DNA of 64,000 nucleotides from Methanosphaerula palustris E1-9c. Lineage in GTDB: Archaea > Halobacteriota > Methanomicrobia > Methanomicrobiales > Methanospirillaceae. Within the stretch, counting starts at the first letter, position 1. Every line of letters begins with the position of its first letter. Positions 27,045-37,037 of the stretch are shown here, one piece after another. The notes under the pieces are model-generated. The model worked only from the letters and a program-made list of their open reading frames with translations, did no database searches and was not told the DNA's origin. The stretch spans positions 1,736,001 through 1,800,000 of the forward strand of contig NC_011832.1 in assembly GCF_000021965.1 (NCBI RefSeq). Reading direction: 5' to 3'. A program made the position numbers and the translations under genes.

Positions 27045-28382
27045 ATGGCGATCCATCCGATTGAGTTCAGGTACGGGACATCAGCGATGCGCGAGATCTG
27101 GGGCGAGGAGCACCGGTTCAGATGCATCGTTGCAGCAGAGGTCGGACTTGCAAAGGCCGAAGCTGCCTGCGGGATGATCCCTGGAGAAGCAGCCGAGACG
27201 ATCGAGCAGAAAGCAGAAACAGCAAGTCTGGAACGGGCCAAGGAGATCGAGGCTGAGATCAGCCATGACATGATGGCTATCGTTAAAGCGCTGGCAGAGG
27301 TCTGTGGCGAAGCAGGGGCCTGGGTCCACTTCGGGGCTACATCCAATGATATGCTCGACACGGCAACCGGTCTCCAGGTAAAGGCGAGCCTGAAATTGAT
27401 CGAGGATGGGCTCAAAGAACTCCTCTCAGTTCTGTTGAAACGAGCTGAAGAGACCAGGACACTGGTCTGTGCCGGCAGGACGCATGGACAGATCGGTGTA
27501 CCGACCACATACGGTCTCCGGTTTGCGATCTGGGCAAGCGAAGTGGGACGGCATATCGAGCGGTTGCAGCAACTCCGCCCACGGGTCGAGGTGGGGCAGT
27601 TGACCGGTGCGGTCGGAACCCAGGCCGCGATCGGACCGAAAGGGATCGAGGTGATGGAGAAGATGATGGCCTATCTCGACCTTGGGGCGGTCGACGTCTC
27701 CAACCAGGTGATCTCGCGAGACCGGTATGCCGAGTACTTCCTGTTCCTGGCAAATATAGCGACGACCCTCGACAAGATAGGGATCGAGATCAGATCCTTA
27801 CAGCGGACTGAGATTGCAGAGGTCGAGGAGGCCTTTGGGAAGAACCAGGTCGGGTCGAGCACCATGCCGCACAAGCGAAACCCGATCAAGAGTGAGCAGG
27901 TCTGCGGACTGGCCAGGGTAGTACGGGCTGCGGTCGAGCCGGCCCTTGGGAACAATACGCTCTGGGATGAACGCGACCTGACCAACTCTTCATGTGAGCG
28001 GGTGATCTTTCCGGAGGCCTCGGTGCTGGCAGATCATATCATCCATGTGATGACCAGGGTTCTTGAAGGCCTGAAGATCAACAGGGACCAGATCAGGCGG
28101 AACCTGGATCTTCTGCATGGAGTGAACATGGCAGAGGCCGTGATGATCACCCTGACCGAACGGGGTATGGACCGGCAGGTCGCCCACGAACTGATGCGCG
28201 AGGCATCGATGCAGGCCCGGGCCGAGCAGCGACACCTGGCCGAGGTGCTGAAAGAGAAGTCCGAAGTCTCGTCGCTGATCGAACCTGATGACGTAGTGGC
28301 TCTGCTGAACCCTGATAATTATATTGGAACCTCTGTGGAGCAGGTCGAACGGGTTGTTAAAAAACTCTCGTTGCTCTGCTGA
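27045..28382 (+). CDS. purB: Adenylosuccinate lyase
   Basis: A 445-residue fumarase/aspartase-superfamily lyase catalysing the fumarate-releasing steps that form AICAR and AMP in purine synthesis. Key segments are FRYGTSAMREIWGEE at the N-terminus, the catalytic-His TNDMLDTATG and GRTHGQIGVPTTYG regions, and the signature loop GSSTMPHKRNPIKSE. Full length and intact. Monocistronic, with a divergent promoter region shared with the radical SAM gene. Confidence 0.96.
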   Translation: MAIHPIEFRYGTSAMREIWGEEHRFRCIVAAEVGLAKAEAACGMIPGEAAETIEQKAETASLERAKEIEAEISHDMMAIVKALAEVCGEAGAWVHFGATSNDMLDTATGLQVKASLKLIEDGLKELLSVLLKRAEETRTLVCAGRTHGQIGVPTTYGLRFAIWASEVGRHIERLQQLRPRVEVGQLTGAVGTQAAIGPKGIEVMEKMMAYLDLGAVDVSNQVISRDRYAEYFLFLANIATTLDKIGIEIRSLQRTEIAEVEEAFGKNQVGSSTMPHKRNPIKSEQVCGLARVVRAAVEPALGNNTLWDERDLTNSSCERVIFPEASVLADHIIHVMTRVLEGLKINRDQIRRNLDLLHGVNMAEAVMITLTERGMDRQVAHELMREASMQARAEQRHLAEVLKEKSEVSSLIEPDDVVALLNPDNYIGTSVEQVERVVKKLSLLC

Positions 28383-28480
28383 TCATACCCCAACTCTTTT
28401 GAGGACTGATCGCGTGATAACCGCTCTGATGGGATTTCTATTCAAATATGAATAATGGATGGTTCTGGAAATACCCATGT

Positions 28481-28510
28481 TTTATTTAATTAGATCAAGA
28501 ATACTTGTAT
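28481..28510 (+). promoter_or_regulatory. Promoter region of cbiMNQO
   Basis: TATA-like TTTATTTAAT (28481-28490) lies about 35 nt before the cbiM ATG. A short palindrome ATACTTGTAT (28501-28510) sits at the expected start of transcription, a possible site for a metal-responsive repressor. GAGG nine nt before the ATG is the ribosome binding site. Confidence 0.5.
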
Positions 28511-28521
28511 GAGGAACTGAA

Positions 28522-29217
28522 ATGCATATTATGGAAGGGTTTCTTCCGCTTCAATGGTGCCTGTTCTGGTTTGCAGTCTCTGCACCGTTCATTGCTTATG
28601 GGATCTACCAGCTCAATCGACTCGTAAAAGAGAACAGGAGTACCCTCCCGTTGCTAGCAGTCTGCGGCGCCTTCATCTTCGTCCTCTCATCCCTGAAGAT
28701 GCCGTCGGTCACCGGAAGCTGCTCTCACCCAACAGGGACAGGACTTGGTGCCATCATGTTCGGACCGTTCATCACTTCGGTTCTCAGTATCATCGTCCTG
28801 GTCTACCAGGCGCTCTTCCTTGCACACGGCGGGCTCACAACACTCGGCGCAAACGTGTTTTCCATGGGAATCTGCGGACCTCTTCTGGGTTACTGGGTCT
28901 ACCAGGGAGGAAAGGCGATCAATCTGAATTCGATCGTGAACGTCTTCCTGGCATCAGCCCTTGCAGATATCTTCACCTACGTAATCACGTCAATCCAGCT
29001 GTCGCTCGCGTTCCCGGCAGCTGCCGGCGGGTATATGACCTCGTTCATCACGTTTGCCGGGATCTTTGCCGTGACACAGGTGCCGCTCGCCATCATCGAA
29101 GGGATCTTCCTCACGCTCACCTTCAAGTACATCAACCAGATAAGGCCGGACATTCTCATTCATCTCGGTGTCATCAGTCCGGCGCAGTCAAAGCAGATCC
29201 TAGAGGCGTACTCATGA
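28522..29217 (+). CDS. cbiM: Cobalt ECF transporter S component CbiM
   Basis: A 231-residue membrane protein beginning M-H-I-M-E-G-F-L-P. The N-terminal Met and His2 form the Co/Ni-binding site together with His residues in the first loop (GSCSHPTGTGLGAIMFGP, LFLAHGGLTTLGANVFSMG). About seven helices. It is the metal-binding component of the cobalt importer. The stop overlaps the cbiN start (ATGA). Nickel (NikM) rather than cobalt is possible from CbiM alone, but the following CbiN and the corrin genes in the same window favour cobalt. Confidence 0.93.
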   Translation: MHIMEGFLPLQWCLFWFAVSAPFIAYGIYQLNRLVKENRSTLPLLAVCGAFIFVLSSLKMPSVTGSCSHPTGTGLGAIMFGPFITSVLSIIVLVYQALFLAHGGLTTLGANVFSMGICGPLLGYWVYQGGKAINLNSIVNVFLASALADIFTYVITSIQLSLAFPAAAGGYMTSFITFAGIFAVTQVPLAIIEGIFLTLTFKYINQIRPDILIHLGVISPAQSKQILEAYS

Positions 29218-29540
29218 AGTACACCCTTGAGATCATCGCTATCATGGCTGTTGTGATCTTCGCCGGGATCTTCGTGGTGGTGAACGCCCATATGGCAGGC
29301 ACTCTGGCACCCGGAGAAGTGGCATGGGGTGGATCTGACGATGGTGCGACCAAGATCATCGAATCAACAGGTTACACACCCTGGTTCAGTCCGATCTACA
29401 CACCACCAAGCAGCGAGATCGAGACACTCTTCTTCTGCCTGCAGTCAGCCGCAGGAGCACTGGTGATCGGTTATTTTTTCGGATATTACCGTGGCAGACA
29501 GGAACGAAAGAACATTGAACAGACCAAAAAACAGGTGTGA
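29214..29540 (+). CDS. cbiN: Cobalt transporter auxiliary protein CbiN
   Basis: 108 residues with two hydrophobic helices, near residues 5-25 and 75-95, flanking an extracytoplasmic part with the typical WGGSDDGATKIIESTGYTPWFSPIY and PPSSEIETLFFCLQSAAGA. CbiN is needed for metal insertion into CbiM and is diagnostic for cobalt systems. ATGA overlap with cbiM decides the start. Confidence 0.93.
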   Translation: MKYTLEIIAIMAVVIFAGIFVVVNAHMAGTLAPGEVAWGGSDDGATKIIESTGYTPWFSPIYTPPSSEIETLFFCLQSAAGALVIGYFFGYYRGRQERKNIEQTKKQV

Positions 29541-29588
29541 ATAGTGAGAAGAACGGGCCGGGTAGAGAGTTAGGATTGGATAGTACTC

Positions 29589-30377
29589 ATGATGGAGCAC
29601 CTCCTCGATGAATATACCCAGTGCAACGCACTGAGCGACCAGGATGCCAGACTCAAGTTGGGCCTTGGCATCGGGGCGATCCTGATCTGTACATCGTCGA
29701 CAACGCTGTTTTCACCTATCTTCATCGCGGTGAGCATGGCCGCGATCACAGTGGGTATCGCAAAGATTCCAATGCGACTCTATCTTGCGCTGCTCACCAT
29801 CCCAATCTCATTCTCACTCACCAGCGGAATCGTCATCCTCTTCACCGGCGGTGGCGGAGCAGCACTCGTTTCACTTCCTATCCCTCCTGGAATCACCCTT
29901 ACGGTGACCACGGGGTCCGCGAACCTTGCAATCCTGCTGATCGCGAGGACCTTCGGGGGGATGTGCGCACTCTATTTCATCGCCCTGACGACTCCGATCA
30001 CCGAGATCTTCTCTATCATGCATTCCCTTCGTCTGCCCTCCAGTCTGATCGATCTCTCGATGCTGATCTATCACTTCATCTTTGTGCTGATTGGTGAAGC
30101 GATCTCAATCCATACGGCACAGGTGCTGAGGCATGGATACGATACCTTTCGGAATAAACTCCAGTCCCTCGGCATGCTTGCAGCGATGCTTTTTATCCGA
30201 GCCTGGCAGCAGGGAGAGGATCTGCTGACCGTGATGGACGCCCGCTGTTACGATGGGAGACTGGACCTCGGCGAAGACCATGCCCGGCCGGGAATTCTGG
30301 CCGTCACATTGGTTCTCGTCTACCTGTCTGTCTGCATTGGAATCGCATATCTCACCGCATCTATGAGAATCTTCTAA
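29589..30377 (+). CDS. cbiQ: Cobalt ECF transporter T component CbiQ
   Basis: A 262-residue membrane protein. The N-terminus has a soluble piece with D-x-R-x-K (SDQDARLKLG), followed by about five helices, and the cytoplasmic coupling motifs include LRHGYDTFRNKLQSLG and VMDARCYDGRLDL. It links CbiM/N to the CbiO ATPase. Tightly spaced between cbiN and cbiO. Confidence 0.9.
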   Translation: MMEHLLDEYTQCNALSDQDARLKLGLGIGAILICTSSTTLFSPIFIAVSMAAITVGIAKIPMRLYLALLTIPISFSLTSGIVILFTGGGGAALVSLPIPPGITLTVTTGSANLAILLIARTFGGMCALYFIALTTPITEIFSIMHSLRLPSSLIDLSMLIYHFIFVLIGEAISIHTAQVLRHGYDTFRNKLQSLGMLAAMLFIRAWQQGEDLLTVMDARCYDGRLDLGEDHARPGILAVTLVLVYLSVCIGIAYLTASMRIF

Positions 30378-30390
30378 GAGGTAATTAGTC

Positions 30391-31626
30391 ATGTCCACCA
30401 TCCTTGAATTCAGAGACGTTCATTACGCATACCCGAACTGTCAGGAATCCCTAAGGGGCGTGAACTTCTCCATATCAGAGGGGGCGAAAGTCGCCCTCGT
30501 CGGCCCGAACGGGGCAGGAAAGACGACCCTCATCCTCTCCTGCAATGGAATTTTGAGACCCACCAGCGGGGAGGTGCTCTTTCATAACAGTCCGCTCAGG
30601 TACGACCGATCGAGTCTGCGTGACTTACGGAAGAAGATCGGCCTGGTCTTTCAGAACTCGGATGCCCAACTCTTCGCCCCGACCGTCTACCAGGACGTCG
30701 CCTTCGGTCCGGTGAATCTTGGTATCGCAAAGGATCAGGTCAAGGCACTGGTCCAGAGGGGACTCTCCGCGGTGGGACTGATTGGATATGAACGACGCCC
30801 ACCACACCTGCTCAGCGGCGGCGAGAAGAAGAAGGCCGCGATCGCCGGCGTGCTGGTCATGGAACCGGATGTTCTGATCTTCGACGAGCCGACCAGTTCC
30901 CTGGACCCGGCTGGGGCTGCCGATCTGATGGAACTGCTCGATGAGTTGAATGTGCAGGGGAAGACGATCATCATCTCGACCCATGACATCGAACTCGCAT
31001 ACCAGTGGGCTGATGATATCATCCTGATGAACAGTGGGCTCGTAATTCACCAGGGGCCTCCAGAAAAGGTCTTTATGGATCCTGCCCTGATCGCAGCCAC
31101 AAACCTGCGCACCCCGGCGGTCCTTGAGACCTTTACAGAACTGGTCGCACGGAAGATCCTTTCAGGGCCGAAGGCTCCGCGGTCGGTCCTTCATCTCGTG
31201 AACTGCCTGGAACAGAGTCTTAACCGGCAGCGTGACGCAAAAGAGTATGGTTCAATCTCGGTCTGCAATGTTGATACGGTGCCGGCAGAAATGATTCATT
31301 GCTGGGTACAGACCCATCCTAACCACCGGAAGGGTGCGATGGGAACCCGGGCAAAGCACCTGGCGACAGTTGAAGAGATCGTCCTCGATTACACCTATGA
31401 TGTGATCGACAAATGCATTCTACGCGCACTCATCGGGGAGTCATCCCTGATTCTAACGAGCACAGGGATGGTCCAACGAGTCGAACGGCGGGTGTTTGCC
31501 TTTGACGAGGAGAGCGGGATTCGGATTGCAGTGGATCTGACTGCACTGGATAGGGAGGTACCACAGGCACCACACTCCCTCCTGCAAGGAGACCACAGGG
31601 AGTGCCAATCTGGTCCACAAAAATAG
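30391..31626 (+). CDS. cbiO: Cobalt ECF ATPase CbiO with unusual C-terminal extension
   Basis: A 411-residue protein. Residues 1-250 are a complete ABC ATPase: Walker A GPNGAGKT (38-45), Q-loop Q88, signature LSGGEKK (141-147), Walker B VLIFDEP (161-167) and H-loop H198. Ordinary CbiO proteins end near residue 270-280. Here another 150 residues follow, with recognisable structure but no family I can name: SISVCNVDTVPAEMIHCWVQ, a HPNHRKGAMGTRAKHL segment, DYTYDVIDKCILRALIG, and SLILTSTGMVQRVERRV. The extension has charged, soluble character, contains Cys292, Cys304, His303, His309, His312 and Cys342, and could bind metal or regulate transport (inference). It completes the cbiMNQO operon. Confidence 0.9.
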   Translation: MSTILEFRDVHYAYPNCQESLRGVNFSISEGAKVALVGPNGAGKTTLILSCNGILRPTSGEVLFHNSPLRYDRSSLRDLRKKIGLVFQNSDAQLFAPTVYQDVAFGPVNLGIAKDQVKALVQRGLSAVGLIGYERRPPHLLSGGEKKKAAIAGVLVMEPDVLIFDEPTSSLDPAGAADLMELLDELNVQGKTIIISTHDIELAYQWADDIILMNSGLVIHQGPPEKVFMDPALIAATNLRTPAVLETFTELVARKILSGPKAPRSVLHLVNCLEQSLNRQRDAKEYGSISVCNVDTVPAEMIHCWVQTHPNHRKGAMGTRAKHLATVEEIVLDYTYDVIDKCILRALIGESSLILTSTGMVQRVERRVFAFDEESGIRIAVDLTALDREVPQAPHSLLQGDHRECQSGPQK

Positions 31627-31662
31627 TGGTGTGCCATGCTTCCAACCGTTCTGCACCTTCAA

Positions 31663-31907
31663 AGGTTAATAATTGTATTCTGATCATACCAGACACCAGA
31701 GATACATCCCCTGATTAAGTCATTAAAGAATCTGCCTATCACACCCCAATCCAAAACAGGAATGAAGTGATCGATCCAGTTCTTTCCAACCATCTCCTCT
31801 TCGGGGTATCCAAACAAGGTACACTCACACGTCTGTTACTTATCTGCACGACATTCCCAATCACCACCAGCAGAGAACCCACGAGATCGAAATACAGCCT
31901 CGCCCTC
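31663..31907 (-). pseudogene. Decayed PAS-domain remnant downstream of the HTH-PAS gene
   Basis: Beyond the stop of the upstream PAS protein the PAS fold continues in shifted frames: first FDLVGSLLVVIGNVVQISNR, then in another frame CTLFGYPEEEMVGKNWIDHF, then FFNDLIRGCISGVWYDQNTI to a TGA at about 31663. The GYPEEEMVGKNW string is a textbook PAS motif. At least two frameshifts separate it from the intact gene, so the parent protein was once longer and probably had a further PAS domain. Confidence 0.7.
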
Positions 31908-33725
31908 TTACGCTCCCAGACGAATTTCATCCTCCCCATTTTTTCTGTTCGATATGTCACGACCTATCCCTTCAAGCGCAGTGATGCAACCCTGATCATC
32001 TCTGATGAATACAACAGAGACCTCAAGCCATCCCCAACTCTTATCTTTTCGTCGGAACCTGACCGTTGTTGGACCCTCAAAAATCCGGGGATCATCTAAA
32101 TATGAGAGGAAAGCCCTGTAATTCTGCTCATTCAAGACCTGGGTGACCAACACCGGATTGGCATAGAACTGATCCTGAGAAAAACCGGTCAGCAGTTCAA
32201 TAGAGGGACTGAGGTAGTCGATATTGAACTCCGGTTGTATGGATATTCGAAAGATTACATCACGAGCATTTTCAATCAGGAGATGGTACTTCTCCTCTGC
32301 CCCCTGGAGAGCAGTTTCATACCCCTTCCGTTCACTGATATCCCTGACAAAGAAGCATGAATATTCCCTCCCTCCAAACAAGAGGTGATTGATCATCATC
32401 TCAACCGGGAACCAGGTGCTATCCACTCTCAGGATCATCCGTTCTATCTTGAACGGACCATCTTCAACCAGCAATTCCCAGAGTTCCTGCCACTGAGTAC
32501 GCTCCGGATAGTTTCTTTCGATGTAGGTCATCAAGGATTCACCAATATCTAACCCGAGCACCTCCTTGCCTCGCCTGTTGATCAACGTGACAATTCCATA
32601 CTGATCCGTCCAGAGGATCATCTCTGCTGCATTGTCGACACCATACTTTGTGAGGCGGAGTTGCTGCTCCGCTGCCTCCCGATGACTGACTTCCTGAAAC
32701 AGTTGTCGGTTTATCTCACGAAGTTCATCCGTTCTTTTCTGGATAACCTCTTCGAAATGAGTATGTAAATGCTCAAGACGATCTTCTGTGTTTTTCTGAT
32801 CGGTGATATCAAGACCTGTACACAAATATTCGGTAAGACTACCAACCCAGGAGAATAGCCCCCGGTATGTCCATCTCACCCATCTAATATGGCCATCACC
32901 CGTGAGAACGCGATGTTCAAGGAGGATCATGGGGCTCTGAGGAGTCAGAGTTAACAACCTCCCGGAGGTTCTGGCCCAGTCCTCTTCAGGCACCATCAGC
33001 CTGAACCGAAATCCAATCAGTTCATCATGGCAGTGTCCACTCATACGACAGAAAGCCAGGTTCACTTCGATGATAGACAGATCCAGAGAGAGACGACAGT
33101 AGACCTCCTCCATCTGATCGAGCAGCATCCTCTCAAAATCCGAACCACTTCCCCCCAGTCCCATACCACCTTTTTCTTCGCAGAGGCCCTTGAGGATCAC
33201 AGCCGCTCCAGGTCGACCACTGGAAAAAACAATGGGAAGCAGGTGTAACTGCAGTTCATGCGTCAGAGGTCCCCATCTCGGGACGATACTGATTGCACCC
33301 TCCTTTCCTCTCACCGCTGCAGTGGCCAGTGTCAGGATCTTATCGCATGCCTTGAGCGGATACAGCAGGTCATTGAGAGTGGTGCCGGTGATAGCACCAG
33401 ATACTGATTCCAGATAATCAGATAACCGGTTATTACAGGAGACTATCATCAGTTCATGGTTCAGAATGAGGAGACCATCAGTGCAGAGACGCTGGAGCGT
33501 TCTAACCGGGTAGCGGGAGGCCGTCAGGTAGATCTTGGAATTCCCCATCTTCCTGAGATCGACGGATCCCTGTATCTGCAGGATCTCCAGATACTTGGCA
33601 ACCGAATTCCGGTTTGCCCCCATGATCTCAGCAATCTCCTGGATAGAGAGACCCCGGGGGTTCAGATTGAGGATGGTTCTGATCTCATCAAATTCCGACT
33701 GACCTTGCTCTTTACCCCTTCTCAT
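31908..33725 (-). CDS. HTH/multi-PAS regulatory protein, C-terminally truncated
   Basis: A 605-residue soluble protein. The N-terminal winged-helix HTH (about 10-70: NPRGLSIQEIAEIMGANRNSVAKYLEIL) is of the type found in methanogen PAS proteins. It is followed by a PAS-like domain (about 78-180), a PAS with PAC (about 200-325, ending YLCTGLDITDQK), a coiled coil (325-355), a PAS (about 360-470, ending CFFVRDISERKG) and a final PAS (about 480-600, ending LEGIGRDISNRK). There is no kinase, so it is either a ligand-responsive DNA-binding regulator or the surviving part of a longer sensor; the PAS remnant just downstream supports truncation. It is divergent from the first chemoreceptor gene. Confidence 0.8.
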   Translation of the reverse strand: MRRGKEQGQSEFDEIRTILNLNPRGLSIQEIAEIMGANRNSVAKYLEILQIQGSVDLRKMGNSKIYLTASRYPVRTLQRLCTDGLLILNHELMIVSCNNRLSDYLESVSGAITGTTLNDLLYPLKACDKILTLATAAVRGKEGAISIVPRWGPLTHELQLHLLPIVFSSGRPGAAVILKGLCEEKGGMGLGGSGSDFERMLLDQMEEVYCRLSLDLSIIEVNLAFCRMSGHCHDELIGFRFRLMVPEEDWARTSGRLLTLTPQSPMILLEHRVLTGDGHIRWVRWTYRGLFSWVGSLTEYLCTGLDITDQKNTEDRLEHLHTHFEEVIQKRTDELREINRQLFQEVSHREAAEQQLRLTKYGVDNAAEMILWTDQYGIVTLINRRGKEVLGLDIGESLMTYIERNYPERTQWQELWELLVEDGPFKIERMILRVDSTWFPVEMMINHLLFGGREYSCFFVRDISERKGYETALQGAEEKYHLLIENARDVIFRISIQPEFNIDYLSPSIELLTGFSQDQFYANPVLVTQVLNEQNYRAFLSYLDDPRIFEGPTTVRFRRKDKSWGWLEVSVVFIRDDQGCITALEGIGRDISNRKNGEDEIRLGA

Positions 33726-33892
33726 TCACTTATACCTGCTCCGATCCTAAGAAGAGGTATTGAAATATAATTCTCCACCTATGCTTGGCATTAGCGACAA
33801 TTTATCTAAGTAATCCTCAAATTTTCAGTACATCTCCACCCTGTTCAAGGAAGAGGTGCTTTTCATAAGGCATATCAAACGGAGAAGAAACG

Positions 33893-33970
33893 ATGCGCCG
33901 ATCCGACACACACTCCGATCAGGAGACTCAAGGAATGGGAACGGAATCAGTGCAGGTCATGAGGCAATAA
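33893..33970 (+). CDS. Short upstream ORF before the first chemoreceptor
   Basis: A 25-codon ORF (starts [10 protein letters not shown]) with GGAG nine nt before its ATG; its TAA ends 2 nt before the receptor ATG. Its last codons contain the receptor's own GAGG. A similar arrangement precedes the second receptor. It could couple or attenuate receptor translation; no peptide function is claimed. Confidence 0.35.
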   Translation: MRRSDTHSDQETQGMGTESVQVMRQ

Positions 33971-33972
33971 GT

Positions 33973-36900
33973 ATGGATCCTAACGAAAATACAAAGGAAC
34001 TTGAAATAACAAAGGAAAAGGCGCAGCAGTTTGAGTTACTCTCCGCCGGACAGAAGAAAGCAGTCACTGATATTCTTTTCATCGCAGAGAAGGCGAAGGG
34101 CGGAGATCTCTCTGCACGGATTGACCTTGCCAACCACACCGGAGACTTCAAGATGATCGCCGAAGGGATCAACACCCTCCTCGACGTCTTCACCGAGAAG
34201 AACTCCTGGTATAAGGCGATCATCGATGCGGTGCCATTCCCGATCCATGTCACCGACCTGGACATGAAATGGACGCTGATGAATGCGGCCTTTGAGAAGA
34301 CGCTGATCGAGCAGGGAGCAATTAAGAACCGTGACACCTCCATGGGACTGCCCTGTTCCACAGCCAACGCGACGATCTGCAACACCGAGGGATGCGGGAT
34401 CCGGCAGCTGCACAAAGGGGTCACCGAGAGTTACTTCGTCTGGGGTGAGATGAATGGCAAACAGACCACCTCGTCCCTCCGCGACCAGAAAGGGAACCAA
34501 ATTGGATATGTTGAAGTCGTACAGGACCTCACTTCAGTCATTGCGGTCCGTGACTTCACCAAGGCCGAGGTGGACCGAATGGCAACAAATCTCGCCCTGC
34601 TCGCAAAAGGAAACCTTAACTTCGACCTGACCGTCAAGCCGGCTAACAAATTCACCCAGGCAGAGCATGATGACTTTGTGAAGATGAACGAGAACCTGCA
34701 GGAGGCGCAGCTGGCGATCAGTGGCCTCATCAACGATGCGGAGATGCTTGCCAATGCAGCCGTCGAAGGCAAACTCTCGATAAGAGCGGATGCAACAAAA
34801 CATCAAGGCGATTACGAGAAGATTATCGAGGGATTCAACCAGACGCTCGATGCGGTCATCGGACCATTAAATATCGCTGCTGACTTTGTCGCCAAGATCA
34901 GCGCAGGGATAGCACCAGAAAAGATCACAGCGGATTATCAGGGTGACTTCAATGTTCTGATGCATAACCTGAATCAGCAGATCGATGTGATTGTGATGCG
35001 GAATACTGAACTTGATATGCTGATAGAGGCTGCAATCGAGGGTAAACTCGCAACACGCGCCGATCCTTCCAAGTTCCAGGGTGGTAACAAAAAGATGATG
35101 GTGGGTCTCAATGCGATGCTCGATGCCATCATCGCTCCGTTAAATGTTGCCATAGATTATTATAATAAAATCGGTATTGGCGACATTCCAGAAAAGAGAA
35201 CCAACAAGGTGAACGGCGATATCATCGCGATGCAGAAAAGCATCAACAACTGTATCGACAACATCAATGCACTCGTTGCTGATGCCAATATGCTCTCGGT
35301 AGCAGCAGTCGAAGGAAAACTCGCGACTAGGGCGGACGCAACCAAACATCAGGGTGATTACCGGAAGATCATCGAAGGGGTCAACCAGACCCTCGATGCT
35401 GTTATCACACCATTGAATCTGGCTGCAGAATGCATTGATCGGATCAGTAAAGGTGATATTCCTGATAAGACAAACCGCCAGCTCAATGGTGACTTCAACA
35501 CACTTCATATCAACCTGAACAACCTCATCGACAACATCAATGCACTCGTCACCGATGCTAATCTGCTCGCAGAAGGCGCCATAGAAGGAAAACTCGCCAA
35601 CAGAGCGGATACAACCAGACACCAGGGTGATTATCGGGAGGTTATCGAGGGATTCAACAGAACGCTCGATGCCATCATCGCTCCGTTAAATGTTGCCATA
35701 AATGGTTATGATAAGATCGGGAAAGGCGATATCCCCGAGAAGAGAACCAACAAGGTGACTGGGGATATCATCGGGATGCAGAAGAGCATGAACGCCTGTA
35801 TTGACAACATCAATGCACTCGTCACCGATGCTAATTTGCTCGCAGAAGCCGCCATCGAAGGAAAACTCGCCAACAGAGCGGACGCAACCAGACACCAGGG
35901 CGACTACAGGAAGATCATCGAGGGATTCAATAAGACGCTCGACGCCGTGATCGAGCCGGTCGATGAAGCGATGCGGGTTGCACATGAGTTCTCCGAGTAT
36001 AATTATCAGGCCAGGATGGACAAGAACCTCAGAGTTGCCGGAGACTTTGTCAAATTCAGGGATGCCCTGGACAATATCGGGATCTCGGTCTCAGCCGCAA
36101 TAGGAGACATCAATAATCATGTCACCGACCTCGCAGCCTCGGCAGAGGAGGCGAACGCAAGCATTGAGGAGGTGGTTTCCGGGGCACAGCAGGTCGCTGA
36201 AAGTGCCGGCAAGGTCAGTTCCAACGCTGAGAAAGGGAACCAGGGTCTCGAACAGGTACTCAAGGCGATGGAGGACCTCTCTGCCGCCGTTGAGGAGGTG
36301 ACCGCCAGCAGCGAGTCTGTAGCTAACCTTGCAAACAGTGCAAACACCCTCTCCAAGGACGGGGCCGAACTCGCACGGAAGGCCGAACAGGGGATGGTCG
36401 GGATCACCCGATCCACCACGGAGGTGGACCAGATCATCGGCGAGATCAAGTCAGAGATGCAGAAGATCGGAAAGATCGTCGGCCTGATCTCGGACCTGGC
36501 CAACCAGACCAACCTGCTCGCCCTGAACGCGGCCATCGAGGCCGCCCGAGCCGGCGATGCCGGCCGTGGGTTCGCCGTGGTCGCCGCGGAGGTGAAGTCC
36601 CTCGCCCAGGAGTCGAGGACCTCTGCTGAGTCGATCGCCGAGATGATCGGCGGTCTCCAGCACAAGTCAGAACTGGCCGCACAGGCGACCGCATCCGCCT
36701 CAAAAGAGGTCGGTGAGGGGTCAGCGGTCCTCTCTGAGACTCTGAACGTCTTCAACCGGATCGTTGCCGATGTCGAGAAGATCACCCGCTCGGTCGAAGA
36801 GGTTGCAAGCGCCTCCGAAGAGCAGGCAGCCACCGTCGAGGAGATCACGGCCAGTGTTCATGAGGTGAGTTCCCTGGTGGACGGAACGGCCAGCGACGCA

Positions 36901-37023
36901 GGGGATGCCGCAGCAGCCAGCGAGGAGTCCTCGGCGGCGATCGATGAAGTCGGAAAGATCATCGAGAATGTAAACGTGATTGTCGACTCAGTCTCCAGTG
37001 GGATCAATAAATTCAGGGTCTGA
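33973..37023 (+). CDS. Cytoplasmic poly-HAMP/PAS methyl-accepting chemotaxis protein
   Basis: About 1,016 residues with no transmembrane segment. Order: HAMP-like unit (about 40-75, [17 protein letters not shown]); a PAS domain (about 79-190) with C128, C136 and C141; then about ten alternating HAMP-like units of the two types E-G-K-L-x-x-R-A-D-x-x-x-x-x-G-D-Y and G-D-I-P-E-K-x-x-x-x-x-x-G-D; then the signalling domain (about 720-1016) with the hairpin tip [40 protein letters not shown]. The start is the ATG at MDPNENTKE with GAGG 8 nt upstream; a longer frame has no such support. It is followed by cheW, and the pair would feed a CheA encoded elsewhere. The tail is nearly identical in DNA to the second receptor. 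Confidence 0.9.
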   Translation: MDPNENTKELEITKEKAQQFELLSAGQKKAVTDILFIAEKAKGGDLSARIDLANHTGDFKMIAEGINTLLDVFTEKNSWYKAIIDAVPFPIHVTDLDMKWTLMNAAFEKTLIEQGAIKNRDTSMGLPCSTANATICNTEGCGIRQLHKGVTESYFVWGEMNGKQTTSSLRDQKGNQIGYVEVVQDLTSVIAVRDFTKAEVDRMATNLALLAKGNLNFDLTVKPANKFTQAEHDDFVKMNENLQEAQLAISGLINDAEMLANAAVEGKLSIRADATKHQGDYEKIIEGFNQTLDAVIGPLNIAADFVAKISAGIAPEKITADYQGDFNVLMHNLNQQIDVIVMRNTELDMLIEAAIEGKLATRADPSKFQGGNKKMMVGLNAMLDAIIAPLNVAIDYYNKIGIGDIPEKRTNKVNGDIIAMQKSINNCIDNINALVADANMLSVAAVEGKLATRADATKHQGDYRKIIEGVNQTLDAVITPLNLAAECIDRISKGDIPDKTNRQLNGDFNTLHINLNNLIDNINALVTDANLLAEGAIEGKLANRADTTRHQGDYREVIEGFNRTLDAIIAPLNVAINGYDKIGKGDIPEKRTNKVTGDIIGMQKSMNACIDNINALVTDANLLAEAAIEGKLANRADATRHQGDYRKIIEGFNKTLDAVIEPVDEAMRVAHEFSEYNYQARMDKNLRVAGDFVKFRDALDNIGISVSAAIGDINNHVTDLAASAEEANASIEEVVSGAQQVAESAGKVSSNAEKGNQGLEQVLKAMEDLSAAVEEVTASSESVANLANSANTLSKDGAELARKAEQGMVGITRSTTEVDQIIGEIKSEMQKIGKIVGLISDLANQTNLLALNAAIEAARAGDAGRGFAVVAAEVKSLAQESRTSAESIAEMIGGLQHKSELAAQATASASKEVGEGSAVLSETLNVFNRIVADVEKITRSVEEVASASEEQAATVEEITASVHEVSSLVDGTASDAGDAAAASEESSAAIDEVGKIIENVNVIVDSVSSGINKFRV
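36121..37023 (+). repeat. Receptor signalling-domain repeat, copy 1
   Basis: About 900 bp encoding the receptor signalling domain, highly similar in nucleotide sequence to 43758-44660 (long exact runs interrupted mainly by third-codon changes). It marks the duplicated chemosensory module. Confidence 0.8.
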
Positions 37024-37037
37024 ATGGTGTGGTTTCG

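Noticed and set aside
28554-29213. Long frame fused upstream of CbiN
   Set aside because: The part before the CbiN ATG is an Arg/His-rich out-of-frame shadow of cbiM; only the last 108 codons are CbiN.
36117-36848. Long minus-strand ORF within the receptor signalling domain
   Set aside because: Ser/Ala-rich antisense shadow of a periodic coiled-coil gene; the same shadow appears in copy 2.
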